Assembly: GCA_900404475.1 (NCBI GenBank)
Contig: OUQQ01000161.1
Coordinates: forward strand, 1-34,020
Direction: 5' to 3'
From: Spongospora subterranea
Taxonomy: Eukaryota; Endomyxa; Phytomyxea; Plasmodiophorida; Plasmodiophoridae
DNA: 34,020 nucleotides
The position numbers were made by a program, and so were the translations under genes. Below, in pieces: positions 9,504 through 20,594 of the stretch. The notes under the pieces were generated by a model, which was not told where the DNA came from, ran no database searches, and worked only from the letters and a program-made list of their open reading frames with translations. Within the stretch, counting starts at the first letter, position 1; every line of letters begins with the position of its first letter.

Positions 9504-10616
9504 TACCAGCAGGCCACGATTTTTTTTTGAATCCGTTTTTTCCAATTCTCCGCCCTTGGCAACCTGTATTCAATGAGATGTTTGGGATGTCAAAAAACCT
9601 CGCCCATCGCTCATGAGCTCCTTAGACGTTGTTGCTTTTCCACAGTCCACCTAGCCCGTGCTTCTGATTTGGATGCTGAGACCACCCGCGTCTGTTGCCC
9701 TTTGTTCAACAATGATAACAACACCAAGATGCAATGTGGACTTTGACCCGGATGTTGCCAAACACACGGCAAAAAACCGCAAAATTTCAAACTTTGCAAA
9801 ATTTACCAGAATTTTGCAAAGAACGAATTTTGCAAAATCCGTATCCGTGGCATCCAAAAAACCAGTCAAATTATATTTGATTTCAGATAAAACGCGGGAT
9901 TTCATGAAAATTGTTATTGTAGTAAGTCTATGAATTTTTATTGGATTTATCCTAAAAGAAACACGAATTATTTTTACGTCGTTATTTGATTTGTAATACA
10001 ATTTTAAACAGCTTTGCTTCGGATTGCGAGTATGTTGTTTTCATTTAGACCATGTGACTTTTCGGCTATAAACGATGATGAAAACGGGAAACTTCTCGTT
10101 CGGCTAACGCTTGCAATTCTGACCGCGATGACGAGGCAGCGACCGAATCTAGTGACGACGATGATCGTGAGCAGTGTTATCTTAGTCCTTTTTTTCTTGT
10201 GACATGTTGAGTGTGGCTACCATTTGTCATTAATCCAGTTTCGCGGAAATATGGAATAATGTGCGAACAAATGCGTCAAGGTCCAATGCACTAGGCCTAG
10301 CAATAGCAACAGCTATATTGCCTCTTTTGTGGGCACTCTGATAAGGAGTCGCACCACCGACTCGTTTTCGCCATCGCCCCAATAGTTCGCAGCTTTTCTT
10401 GTCGCCCCAAATGTGGGTAGAGTTTAGCGGCTGATACACTGTGTACTGTACTCCGCCACCGCAATATTGTGCGACCGTTGCGCGCAACAACAGATTGTCC
10501 GCGACCGGCCTATTGCGCATTTGCCAGCGTGTCAGTGTCCGGGAGCACGAGTCGCTATTTTGGTGAATAATTCTGGCCAGGACCGGGACAACCAGGCTAC
10601 ACTGCACCTTGCGGAA
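9504..10616. other. Intergenic; small AT palindrome at 9792-9821
   Basis: No gene recognised. A perfect 12-bp inverted repeat (CTTTGCAAAATT, 6-nt loop, AATTTTGCAAAG) lies at 9792-9821, with a third partial copy at 9826-9838. The last part, upstream of the MGAT1 ATG, is open in the MGAT1 frame from 10467 and could be 5' untranslated leader or an N-terminal extension. Confidence 0.5.
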
Positions 10617-12739
10617 ATGCAATTGCGACACTTTTCGCAACCGGAACCTCGGAAGTCCATTGAGGACCTCCCTGGGGCACGTTCGCCGTCCAACAGTAAT
10701 AGCATATCGAAGCTAAGGCGGTTTACAGCGACCGCATTCAGTCTGATAGCTGTAATTGGTATTATTCAGGTCTGTCCAATTTTCCATAAACAGGTGCTGT
10801 TTTAACATTTGCGAGAACAGTTGGTTTGCATTTCAAGGATATATTCTTCAAATGACGCCATTCCCGTTACCTCTCGTCAATGGGCGCTAGTTATTATGGC
10901 CTGCAATCGGCCATGGTATCTCAATCCCGTCATATCTTCGATATCTACATTGCCGTTACTTTCGACAGTTGATGTCTATATTGCACAAGATGGCGATGAT
11001 CCACACGTCGCCGCCATCGCCAGAAAAAATCGAAAATGGATTTCTCATATTCAGTTCCCACGCCCTACAGGCCACAATAAGGGATCGACAGTAAATCTTG
11101 CTCACCACTATAAGGCGACTCTCGACACGCTCTTCTTTAAACGCCATTATTCCCATGTCATTGTCTTGGAAGACGATCTGGTCGTGTCTCACGACTTCTT
11201 GGCGTATTTCAATCACTTCGCTGGTCTTCTCGACCTAGACCCAAAGTCGGTCTTTTGACTCTGCTTTTCAATGCTCTAACTTGTTCTTAGAGTAATGTGT
11301 ATTTCTGCCTATAACGATATGGGTTTGAGAAGGTTCGCCGCTGACTCTTCACATGTGTTTCGAACGGATTTCTTTCCTGGATTGTGAGTGCTGTTTAACA
11401 TACTGTTCTGGAAACTGTTCAAATATTGTTTTTAGAGGGTGGATGTTAAAACGGTCGCTATGGGAGGAATTATCGCCAATCTGGCCGGACGATCACTTTG
11501 ATTGGTGGCTCAGGTGAATTCAACAATATATGTTATTTAAAGTATCTTACTTTGTACAGAATGAGCTGCATAAGTCGCCACCGTCATTGTTTGGCACCAG
11601 AAATGTCGAGGACGAGACATATTGGTAAAATTGGGGTTAACAGCAACAAAGAAGAGTATCACGAAGGGAAGATGGATCTTGCAATTGATCCTAGATCCTC
11701 AGTGTTTGACGATAGTTTCTATCTTGTACCCGTCGCGAATTCTTACTCTAAACTCATTCGTATAACTATTAGTGCCTCAGGACACCGACATTCCCGAATT
11801 TCCTCCAGTAAAATCACTGATTCGGCATAGTTATGAGCGACGTCTGGTCGAGCGCGTGCAGAATGCACTGAAGATTCTGCTAATTGATGACAAACTTCTC
11901 TCAGAATTGATGACGGCGCCAATGAACCGTCGCCTCTCACCACGTCCTTCGTATCTTGTATGTTAAGGATTTTGTTATACTTTTGTTTCACACGTCCGCA
12001 GATTGTATTCAAATCACCTGAGGAGTTTGCCCTGGTCAATCAAACCCTCAATTTTACTTCTGTAGTTGAACATCGATCTTTCTATCGAGGTACGTTTGGT
12101 TGCACATCGCATCGTGAAGTTGACATCGTAAAATTGACAAACAATTGGGTTAAGGGATTCTCGAAGTCAGGCTTCCCTTTAACAACGGTCACTTATTTCT
12201 GGCTGACGCAAATCGATGTGTGTTCCTGGATCCGAAGGATCGAACTGTTTTACCACCGTTGGTTGGCGTCGTTAGCGAAGCAGGCGCTTCCTGTGATGAT
12301 GCCTGCTCTGCTGTCAACCTAATCTGCAGCCCATCAAGATTCGCTGATGTCGCTGACTGTAATTGCCATGTTTTTCTGATTCAAATGATTTTGCTTATCC
12401 GGTTTATAGCATCTTACATGGAGTCGTTCTTTCCTTGTGAACGAAACGCATGGTATGACGACCCTAGTTTCGTTTACACGTATTCCGATAATGATCCAAA
12501 TCTTTAGGACCATCGAAAGTAGCCCGTGCAATCCGAGGTACCATCACTGGTGGATCAACCAGAGCGACGCGACGACATCGGGCCTACGAGCAGGCACTTG
12601 TTTCGCCAACGCCGGCTACCTCGAGCCTGCAACTTGCGACGCTGTACAGGATGGCGCTATGAGGTTGTGCCCATGCGTTACGAGCAATGCCAATTCCAAC
12701 CGGTTCAACTCCCCTTTATACAATTTTTTGCGGTATTAA
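10617..12739 (+). CDS. MGAT1: Alpha-1,3-mannosyl-glycoprotein 2-beta-GlcNAc transferase (GnT-I, GT13) with Cys-rich tail
   Basis: Transfers GlcNAc to Man5GlcNAc2 in the Golgi, the entry step to hybrid and complex N-glycans. Exons: 10617-10769, 10821-11245, 11291-11383, 11436-11513, 11560-11725, 11781-11957, 12002-12089, 12167-12358, 12410-12452 (or -12479), 12508-12739; 548 or 557 residues, stop TAA. It has a short basic cytosolic tail, a type II membrane anchor about residues 36-58, and GT13 blocks: MACNRP (77-82), the metal-binding EDD (168-170) in LEDDLVVSHDF, CISAYNDMG (196-204), TDFFPGLGW, then FDWW with the family's catalytic Asp, and PEMSRT. From about residue 425 a Cys-rich extension follows (SCDDAC, FFPCE, ATCDA, LCPC). 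The ATG was chosen to give a normal type II anchor; the frame stays open upstream to an ATG at 10467. The exon 5/6 and exon 9 junctions are the least certain. Confidence 0.88.
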
Positions 12740-13091
12740 ACGATATTAATCTACCAAACTCCACATAAACATCACCAGTCACAACTCATCCCGTCTTCCT
12801 AAATCTACCTCCCTTGATACCGAACAATGTGCAGTGTGGACGTTGGTGGTGGTGGTGGGGGGGCGGGAGGAAGTCCGCTCCTTGTTTGGACTGAGGCGTG
12901 GCCCCTCTGGTCTGTCAAGATTTAAAAACGCACTTTGAAGACGGTCACAATTGTAAGGGTCCCTGGGCATTTCTGCCCGCAACTCCAGTTCTCGTTGGGT
13001 TTGTGGAGATTTTGTATCGGCAGATCGATTTTTTTGTGGTGGTTTTTCATCTACTTCTCAATATTCGGGTCGCTCAGCGCCGCGATTAGCG
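12740..13091. other. Intergenic between MGAT1 and PXMP4; G-rich tract
   Basis: This contains a GGT/G-run tract at about 12843-12865 and T-rich sequence near 13020-13060. A missing first exon of the PXMP4 homologue could lie here, since that protein looks about 20 residues short at its N-terminus, but I could not place one convincingly. Confidence 0.4.
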
Positions 13092-13831
13092 ATGGATTTG
13101 TGCCCCCACGTTTCTTGCTTCGACTCGATCGCCGCCGGATTCAAGGCTGGGGTCCTATATGGCGCAAAAGTGCGATTTCCTCATTCTTTAGGTTGTGTAG
13201 GATCTTGGCATTCTTGGTCTTTGCTGATGAACTGTCGCCCTCAGTTGTGACACTGGTTTTTCGACGTAATCTGTCGATAAAAGGGATGGTGGAAGCTATT
13301 CTGAAAACAACAGCCCAGCATAGTGCCAGACTTGGATTCTATGTTGCTGCGTTCAAATCCATCTGCTGTTTGCTTAGGCGTATTCGCCAACAGGTCGAAT
13401 CTGTTAATTCTGCTTGATATCATATAGTATGTGTTTACTTGGGTTTCAGACAGATGATGTATTTAACCATATCATTGCCGGCGCCATAACGGGTTCGCTC
13501 ATATTTGGAAGTAAGTTATGGCAACGGTCTGCCACTGTTAGCCAAAAAATGTTCAGACGACGATCCCGTCTCGACTCAAATCAATCTATATATTCTGTCA
13601 AGAATTGTTCTGGCATCAGTCAACTTGTCGTTGAGTCCGGGTAAGTTATCGCCCAGGTAAAAACAATCATATCTATATACTTTTGCTGTGATTAACTTTC
13701 AAAGGCTGTTTGCCGGGTTATGTTGGAGTGCCGTAATGGGGATGTTCTTTCTGTATCCAGACTCACTACAATCATCGCTGCGCAGCTCAATGAAAACTCT
13801 GTACATCGACACCGACAACATGGATAAATGA
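13092..13831 (+). CDS. PXMP4: Peroxisomal membrane protein 4 homologue (PMP24; Tim17/PXMP4 superfamily)
   Basis: Exons: 13092-13191, 13245-13402, 13450-13510, 13542-13656, 13705-13831 (186 residues, stop TGA). It is a small integral peroxisomal membrane protein whose biochemical role is not settled in any organism. Recognition is by ordered similarity along the whole chain: GFKAGVLYGAKVRFPHSLV, TLVFRRNLS, AGAITGSLIFG, TQINLYILSRIVLA and SLQSSLRSSMKTLY match the human protein block for block. The third intron (13511-13541) is only 31 nt, with a perfect GTAAGT donor. The protein is about 25 residues shorter than the human one, all at the N-terminus, so the ATG at 13092 may not be the true start. 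It converges with RanBP1; the stop codons are about 185 bp apart. Confidence 0.83.
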
Positions 13832-14016
13832 CGTCTTTTACCAGCACCCCGTTCCGTACACGATTATGGTCGACATGCTGATAAGACTCGCTTTCCTTGA
13901 AACAACTCAGAAAACATAACTAAAGTTATTTTCTTGTACAAAAACAGGCAAAGCGACAAATAAACGAAGAATATGTGTAGGATATAGCTGCCCATGCGTA
14001 ATATGTATTGTTTGCC

Positions 14017-14732
14017 TTATTCGGCAGACTCTGTGGCATCCGGTGCAGATTGTTCACTAGCTGGTTCATCGGACGACTTGTCAGCTGGAGCGTTGTCTTG
14101 CGCCTCGGACGTGGACGGTTCACGCTCCGCATCACTGACAATCTCTTTCGGGGACACTTTCTCCGTTGAAGGAGTTTCCTCGTTCAGTACCGCTTTATTC
14201 CGGACTCGAGCCGCCTCCCACTTCGCGAAGAACTCGTCCGCCGCTTCCGGGGTCCGGAACCGGATCGCAAACGTGTACACACCCGTATCTGAACCGAATA
14301 TTTGAACGACACTGCATCGGCCACGATCACAAACATACCATCGGAATCTGAATAGTCTTGAGCGACCCAGACCCAAGATCGGTCACTGCCCAGATTACGG
14401 GTCAGTTCTCCATCGACGGGGATCACGTGGTTGGCCACAACCTTCAGCGTCTTTTCTTGACGCACGACGAATCGGACAACGGAGCTCGGCGAACGTCCCT
14501 GTGGTTGGGTTGTGAATTGCTGGAGACAACGTTCGTGCGCCGTTCGGGATCAAACCTGAAGTAAACGGGCGTCGCCTGTGCCACGTTCGTTCCACTGATT
14601 CTGTTCGCTCGAGAATCGGTAAAGTTTAGCGCGTTCCTTGTACAAGATGTCCTCATCCTGTTCGCCCGAGTCGACAGCGACCTCTTCGGTCAGCGTCACC
14701 AGCGGCACGTACGAATCGTCCTCGTCTGCCAT
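14017..14732 (-). CDS. RANBP1: Ran-specific GTPase-activating accessory protein 1 (RanBP1)
   Basis: Cytoplasmic partner of RanGTP; it loosens RanGTP from exportin complexes and boosts RanGAP. Exons on the minus strand, 5' to 3': 14732-14556, 14498-14339, 14288-14017 (202 residues, stop TAA; human RanBP1 is 201). Introns are 57 and 50 nt, in phases 0 and 1. It starts with an acidic N-terminus (EEVAVDSGEQDEDI). One Ran-binding domain covers about residues 36-145: YKERAKLYRF, WNERGTGDARLLQ, then VVRQEKTLKVVANH, GSDRSWVWVAQDYSD and FAIRFRTPEAADEF. The Ser/Glu/Ala-rich acidic tail is typical. The ATG at 14732 gives the usual length. The frame is open further upstream, but that sequence lacks RanBP1 character. 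It converges with PXMP4. Confidence 0.93.
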
Positions 14733-16783
14733 CGTCAGAGCCTGGCGATGAAATGAGACATGCAAGTCACGGACACCGTGACGCAACCCAGCACAACGCT
14801 GAACCTGTGGAGCACTTGTGGAGGGCAACCAGCACACCGGTCTTGGTCTGTATTGGACCCCGACCAGCGAGATTCCGCCTTCGTCTTTAGTTGAGCTGAT
14901 CGAGGGACGAGGATGTTCGAATGTGATTGATCCCAGTTGGAATTGAAATTGGTGTTTGTCATGAACGGAATCGTAATCTGCTACATTGTGTGCATCATTC
15001 CTTTTTGAAAACGGAGTCATTATTGCTCCGATTGGATATCGCCAATCCGAGACGGGAATCAACAACGGAATTTGGCTGTATCCTGTCTTTGACCTTGACT
15101 GGCGAGGCGATGGTATATTTTTTTCGACGCAAGATGTTTTCAAGCGAACAAAATCCTATTCCGTTTTGAGCTCTTTGGATCGAGCATGGTTTTTGAAAAT
15201 GTGAAGTTCGTGTTGGTGCTATCGTTGCCTTTTCATTGCTTTCCGACATTTTGAGTTTTTCGACATAATACCCGCTATCTGAAATGCAAATATATCGCCT
15301 TAGACCTCGATATTGCGGGTAGTTGGTCATCATATCTATTTTGCTGAGCTTGCCTTTCAAGACTTCAAGTGCCACGAGCGTCCCTTGACCTTATGGCCGG
15401 CACTCGTTTTCACCAGAACCTTTCAAGACGTCGTAGTTCGATCGTGTTGAAGTCGAGGGAGCGGCAAATACAAAACGGAGTGCCGGCGATCGCGCTAAAC
15501 CCTCGCCCCTCTGAACAGGTCCCGTTTTCGCAAAGTCTATTTGTCCATCCACAGTGTGAGAAAAAATATACACAACTGGAATACTGTCAACAAAATGAGA
15601 TGGTTCTATCAGACCATTCACATGTAGACGCCAATCGTGATACCGATTATGTTTTTTTTCCTACTTCTATCAATAAATACTTCAACTTGATATATGCCCT
15701 CCGCGCTACATAAGCAGGAGCAAACTTTGAGAAATCAGGGACCCAAATGTTGAAAACAAGGCTTGGACAAAAACTCCAACCAGTTGACCATCATCTCCAA
15801 GCGACACATATACACTTTTTAGTTTCGATATTTTCGTGTGAAGTTGGCGTCGGTTCCACAACGACTCAATAGGTAGGATCGAGTATCTATGCAAGACAAT
15901 CTTCAAAAAATGGAAATTTTGTCGTAGTTAATGCCGGTGTTCCAATGATCGGGCAGCCTGATCGACCCAGAGAGCATGGAACTTTTTTGGCCAGAAAAAG
16001 AGTCTTCGTCAGGAAATGTCATATAAAGGCTCAATTCCACAGTGGATTGTATCCGCCAATTAACGACCTACCAGTTGGGAATTGGAATACGAACGTAGTT
16101 CTGCTGGTTTTCATTGTGCACAGTTCAATATTTGGGTATGAAAAGTAACTTAGTGGCAGAACTAGATGACGGTGGCGTTAGCGTGGGACGTCACGAGTGT
16201 TGTAGAAAGAATTATGAAGATAACGACTGACCAAGAAGGTCACATGTTAAATAGTTGAACAATCTTCCATAGCAAAATGTGCGATCGTCAGCCGAAAATT
16301 TTATCTTGGGGATAAACTTGACGCCACATATGACGAGGAGAAATGAGAAACGCCATAACACTAAAGTGGGTTGTCATCGTCACCAAAATAGGTCAAGTAC
16401 ATCCATCGTTTCAAATGCATTTTCCCGCGTGTGAGTAATTCTAATATTTCGCCCTAAGAAGTGTTTTGGTGGTTTTGGAGTTCTGGCAAACACCATGGTG
16501 CCAAATCAATCCTGTCCTCGAATTTGCGCTTCAGTCGGAAAAGAAGTATTTGCGAGGCTGTACAAGACGGAAATGTTTTTTGAAAAAAAGAAATGGATAT
16601 TGATATTGGTTTATTGGGATAAGAGACCTGCCCATCGCGTAATACCAGGCGATCCGGCGAACGGAAACCGCTGGGTTCACCAATGTTCAACGTAGTTCCA
16701 TTGCAGAGATATATTGCCACCATTCCTTTATAGAGTATCACCCCGAATTTGTAATTGTGTCTCATTTATATCAATCAAAACAA
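14733..16783. other. Unassigned region with possible exons
   Basis: No gene could be assembled. Stretches that look protein-like but unconnected are plus 14986-15204 (with NGIWLYPVFDLDW and GDGIFFSTQDVF), plus about 15916-16115 (with VPMIGQPDRPREHG and LYPPINDLPVGNW, ending at a possible GTAGTT donor followed 29 nt later by CACAG), minus 15706-15906 (with SVYVSLGDDGQLVG) and minus 16454-16765. They lie on both strands. An undiscovered gene divergent from RanBP1 is possible. I could not link the pieces in phase. Confidence 0.35.
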
Positions 16784-19365
16784 ATGGGCGGATATGTTAA
16801 TCCACTCCCACTACTCGGTGTCGACTTAATTTCTTCTTCAAATCGGCTAAAGCTACTTAAAGTTTGTTGACCTGTAAAACAATGCCGTGACGGTGTCCGT
16901 TACGGGGTTTTGCTGTTTATCGACTTCTGACGTGACGCTACGCTCAGCCGCCTCAGCGCCAATAATCCGTTTGTGTATTAGCGACAACTGTTATATTGAC
17001 GCAGCGTATGGTTTCCATCGGGTATAGTTGCCCGCGATGTGGCTGCCCGACCACTCGCACTCGTCGGACCGATGACGTCAACGCCCTCAACCATAGCGTT
17101 AACCCGCTTCGGTATGGCGCTAATCTCGCTCTTAGTCAATGCTTGACACTGACGATGGCCATATCGCAGGGACTTTGATTATCGGCCACCCGCATCAGGC
17201 GTTATGTAAGAACCTTTTCTATCGCGTTTCATTTATTCATTGCTAACCGCATTTGTCTTCGAATCTCTGCGCCTTGGTTTCAGCCTTCCTCATAATTAAC
17301 CAGGGTCGCTGTACTAATTGTGTGCCTCTTATGCTAATATAACAATTAGTTTGCTCTTTCATTCGTTGTTCTGTTTTGAAAATACTTGTTTGGGCACCTC
17401 TTGCATTACTCGTGATGGTTTAATTTTCATTTTAGTCTTCTTTCCATAACGTAAATGAATACTTTCACAGAAACTACTGCTGCGATTGTAAACTAGCTTG
17501 GTGTATTCGTTTGAGTCAGAGCGGCACTCACGAAGGGCGTGCGCAATCTCTGAACACTAATCCCGCAAACGCTCTTGACGACGGGACCGACGAGGATACC
17601 TTTGTTCATGGTTCGCATGGGTGGTCTCCGCGTTGCCTGCCGTCCTGTTGATTCTTTCTGTGTTCAGCATCCGGCTTCGCGGCATCGTCAGCGAGCCGCT
17701 CTGATATCAACGAGCTATGCGCCAATTGCAATAATTCCATCGGTCAAAAGGATGCGTGTAAATCTCCACATGTGCAAAATGTAATTCAGCAATTTATTTT
17801 ATTTGGCACAGCGTTTCTCTGCAGTCAGCTTTGCGGGAGATCATTTCATATCACTTGCGTACGGGACCCGTTGGTAGACACCCTCAGCTGTCGATTTTGC
17901 GCTAGCGATCCTCGTCGAGGTGCCGTCTACCGCGACCGCATTGAGCCTGCATTGCAGGATTTGGGCTCCGACGTCAACGTTCGAGACCTTCTCAGCAATA
18001 CTCTCGGTCATCCTAATCTCGATGCCAGAATGCCTACATTGTAATTTCCTGTTGCGTTTAGTTCAACTTTTAGTTTTACTGTTTATGAACAGTTTTGATT
18101 ATGAAACCTACAATGTGATGTGTTTCTATTCGCGCCTTGCGTTTGCCGGCACTAGGCGAATATCAGTGGTCTTTGTTAGTTGGCGCATCGTCCAAATTCC
18201 AATGAGTTCGTTCAACGTTTAAACTTGATATTCTCCAGTTAAATATTCACTGGCGATCATGTGTTTCATGTTCTCATCCATATTTTGTGAGCTTCTTCTG
18301 ACATGTGTTACGATAAATTCAGAGACGGTAATTGGCCTTCGAAGTGTGTTTACCATGTAGACCATGATCCTGGCGCGTCGCAAGAGTCGGCTGCTCTGCT
18401 TCAGGAAATCCGCACTGCTTGGAACCAGTGTCGGAGCGAGCTACCCGAATCCGAACGGAATCAGGCCGAATCGTAATGAGCCATAATTGTAGACATTTTT
18501 TTAGAACTAATTTTTTACCTGTGTTTTGTCAATCTTTTCTATGCCGCAATTCGGCGTGCGTTTTACCTAGAATTCGCAATTATTGAACCAAATTTGTTGA
18601 TATGGGATTTTGCACAGAATGCTCGATTCCGTAACGGAGGCGAATTTGGTGACGTATGGATCTCGGTTCCTCGACAGCTTATTGCGAAAAGTAATCATGA
18701 TTCGATCACATACGAACCCCCAGTAATCTTCCGCCTATTTTGGTTTTCGATTCGTCTGACGTTTGCGTGCAATTGTTAGTGAATGCAGGGGAAGGATCTA
18801 TTCCGGTTGGAGGGTTGTCATTCAGGCTGCGCGGGCCCTTTCTATTGATGCCGAGTAAGTTCAGCATTTTCTTGTCAGTTGTCATTCAATCGGATTCGAT
18901 TGCTCGGCATCTGAAATAGACCGCTTCTTAGTCCATCATCGTAGAGTCATCACGAATGCCGAACAGCTTCTGTTTAACGTTTGCAGCTCGGTTGAATGTC
19001 CCAGCACGCCAATCGCCACTTGGAGCATCGATGATGTCGCATATTTTCTCAAGTATTTGCAGCTCGAAAAACTGGAGACTTCTTTTCGGCAATCGAAGGT
19101 ACTACCTGCATTTCTTTTTTGGTTTACTTCATCGCGGTTTTCTTGTATATTTTGATTGAGTTTACATTATGTTGCGGCGTCAGTGTCAGCCAAGAGTTGT
19201 ATTGTTGCTCTGTTTTGACTGTTCGTTTGTCAGATCGATGGGCAATGTTTATTGTCGTTGACATGGGAAGATTTGGTTGACGATCTTGAGGTGCCACTAG
19301 AATCCGATATTGAGATGCTGTTGGGCCAGATCCAGTTATTTAAAAGTCGTTCATCTCAAAGCTAG
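16784..19365 (+). CDS. Zinc-finger (PHD/RING-like) protein with C-terminal SAM domain
   Basis: Exons: 16784-16865, 16948-17021, 17136-17205, 17284-17321, 17436-17610, 17668-17780, 17829-18040, 18323-18472, 18618-18722, 18780-18854, 18879-19098, 19234-19365 (481 residues, stop TAG). All junctions are phase-consistent; one intron is only 24 nt. First metal-binding cluster, residues about 83-108: GRCTNC, then YCCDCKLAWC. A second, PHD/RING-like cluster, about 163-209: LCANC, DAC, LCGRSFHITC, LSCRFC. A linker with SKCVYHVDHDPG follows. A SAM domain lies at about 405-475: WSIDDVAYFLKYLQLEKL, then IDGQCLLSLTWEDL, with the usual intron position in the middle. SAM domains mediate oligomerisation or partner binding; together with a PHD-like finger this suggests a chromatin or signalling adaptor, but the specific role is unknown. 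The first two exons are the least certain. Confidence 0.68.
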
Positions 19366-19489
19366 TGGTTGCTAACTATCCAACCTATAGTCCCTTGAAT
19401 AGCCCATATTTATGTGTTGGAAATATTGATTAAACTCTCCGCCCGACCCTATTATTTTTTATCACATAGTATTGTTCTGCCTTCTTCAT

Positions 19490-19932
19490 ATGGCAATTGC
19501 TATGGTCAGACAAGTAGCGTCGTTGATTTCCGTTGATTATTCAGATAGCTCCAACCTTGATACAGTCAATGAAACAGGTAAGTGGACAGTGTTTTTTCTG
19601 AGATATATGATGTTGCCGACGGCTATCTTGATAATTGCATCAAATGATTTGATGTTCTAGACAAGATCTTAGCTGAGTCAGTGAAGTTGCCCCGTTAGTC
19701 AACTCTCAGATAGGCAAACGTTTTCCTGGCTCAATCAGCCGTGAAATTTTCATCATCCATTGTGCAGCTGTATTTCAACGGCCTCAATGATGGCCGAGCT
19801 TGTTTTGTAAAAATCAGCTTCGAAAGGCATTTTCAATCTGCAGCCAAATCTACAGCATTTACGGTAAGTAGATTCATCAGCATGGTCGGGGGATTGCTGT
19901 TTTGGAATCATTAGGTAACGGGGACGCCTTGA
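19490..19932 (+). CDS. Small unrecognised protein (about 91 residues)
   Basis: Tentative exons: 19490-19577, 19661-19680, 19714-19863, 19915-19932, stop TGA. Introns are 83, 33 and 51 nt; the first and last have GTAAGT donors and phases agree. The second exon is only 20 nt. The product reads like a globular protein (motifs VRQVASLISVDYSD, FLAQSAVKFSSS, QLYFNGLNDG, CFVKISFERHFQ) but I do not recognise the family. An alternative final exon would continue in an open frame to about 20040 if a different acceptor near 19880 were used, but that would need a 17-nt intron. It starts about 125 bp after the SAM gene, same strand. Confidence 0.4.
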
Positions 19933-20396
19933 ACCTCGTACCGAATCCGTTCCAACAAAAAATTATTATAAAGACGTCATTATCGGTCCTGATCACGAAC
20001 TATCAAATTGGTTCAAATGTAGACGGAGAACAAACTTGGTGATGAGGATGATAAACGGATGAGTCTCATTGGATATCGTATCGTGGGCTAATTCTCTTTT
20101 GGCTGCGTATTTTGACGATCGCCCCATACTGGAAGTTCTCAATACATCTATCGATAGAATTATTTATCGATTGTTCCTCATGTCCATTTCATCCTGGAAA
20201 GGATTCGACTTAAAATCACAAAAAACTCTGTTAGTGAACCGCTCTTCGAAGCTAGCTTTTTTGAATAGGTCGGGTACTTGCAAACGTGGATGAATTGACA
20301 AAACAGTTCAATCGGTAGATTTATTCAAAACGTTCAATATGGAAATGTGCATGAGCAATTTTCAAGACACAAAAACTCCCGCAACGACTCTGTTTG
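19933..20396. other. No assignable gene
   Basis: One 74-codon frame (20069-20293) and no recognisable motif. This is the transition from the gene island to mobile DNA. Confidence 0.4.
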
Positions 20397-20572
20397 AAAA
20401 GGGGTGATCAGGGTTCAAAAGGATCATGGTTTGAAAGGATCAGGGTCCAACAACAATTAGGGTTCAAAAGGATCAGGCTTCAAAAGGAATCAGGGTTCAC
20501 TAAAGGATCAAAGTTCGAAAAGGATCAGGGTTAAAAAAAAATTAGGGTTCGAAAGGATCAGGGTTCAAAAGA
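20397..20572 (+). repeat. Degenerate tandem repeat, unit about 16-18 bp
   Basis: Ten or so imperfect copies of a unit close to GGGTTCAAAAGGATCA, with variants such as GGTCCAACAACAATTA and GGTTCGAAAGGATCA. Copy length varies through A-run expansion. The TTAGGGTT strings inside arise from the unit and are not telomeric arrays. It abuts the fold-back element. Confidence 0.8.
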
Positions 20573-20594
20573 TTTTGCTGAACAGACCCTTGCC

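Noticed and set aside
12935..13417. 160-codon frame with two hydrophobic segments
   Set aside because: Only its last part (13245-13402) is the PXMP4 frame; the rest reads through introns and out-of-frame exon sequence.
18552..18778. Plus-strand frame with IWDFAQNARFRNGGEFGDVW inside the SAM gene
   Set aside because: It cannot be joined in phase to either neighbour, whereas another frame starting at the CACAG acceptor (18618) fits both sides.
19864..19880. A 17-nt intron that would extend the small gene into a longer open frame
   Set aside because: Shorter than any intron otherwise supported here; a 51-nt intron with a normal acceptor gives a plausible stop.
20397..20572. TTAGGGTT strings suggesting interstitial telomere repeats
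   Set aside because: They occur only as parts of a different 16-18 bp unit and never as consecutive hexamers.
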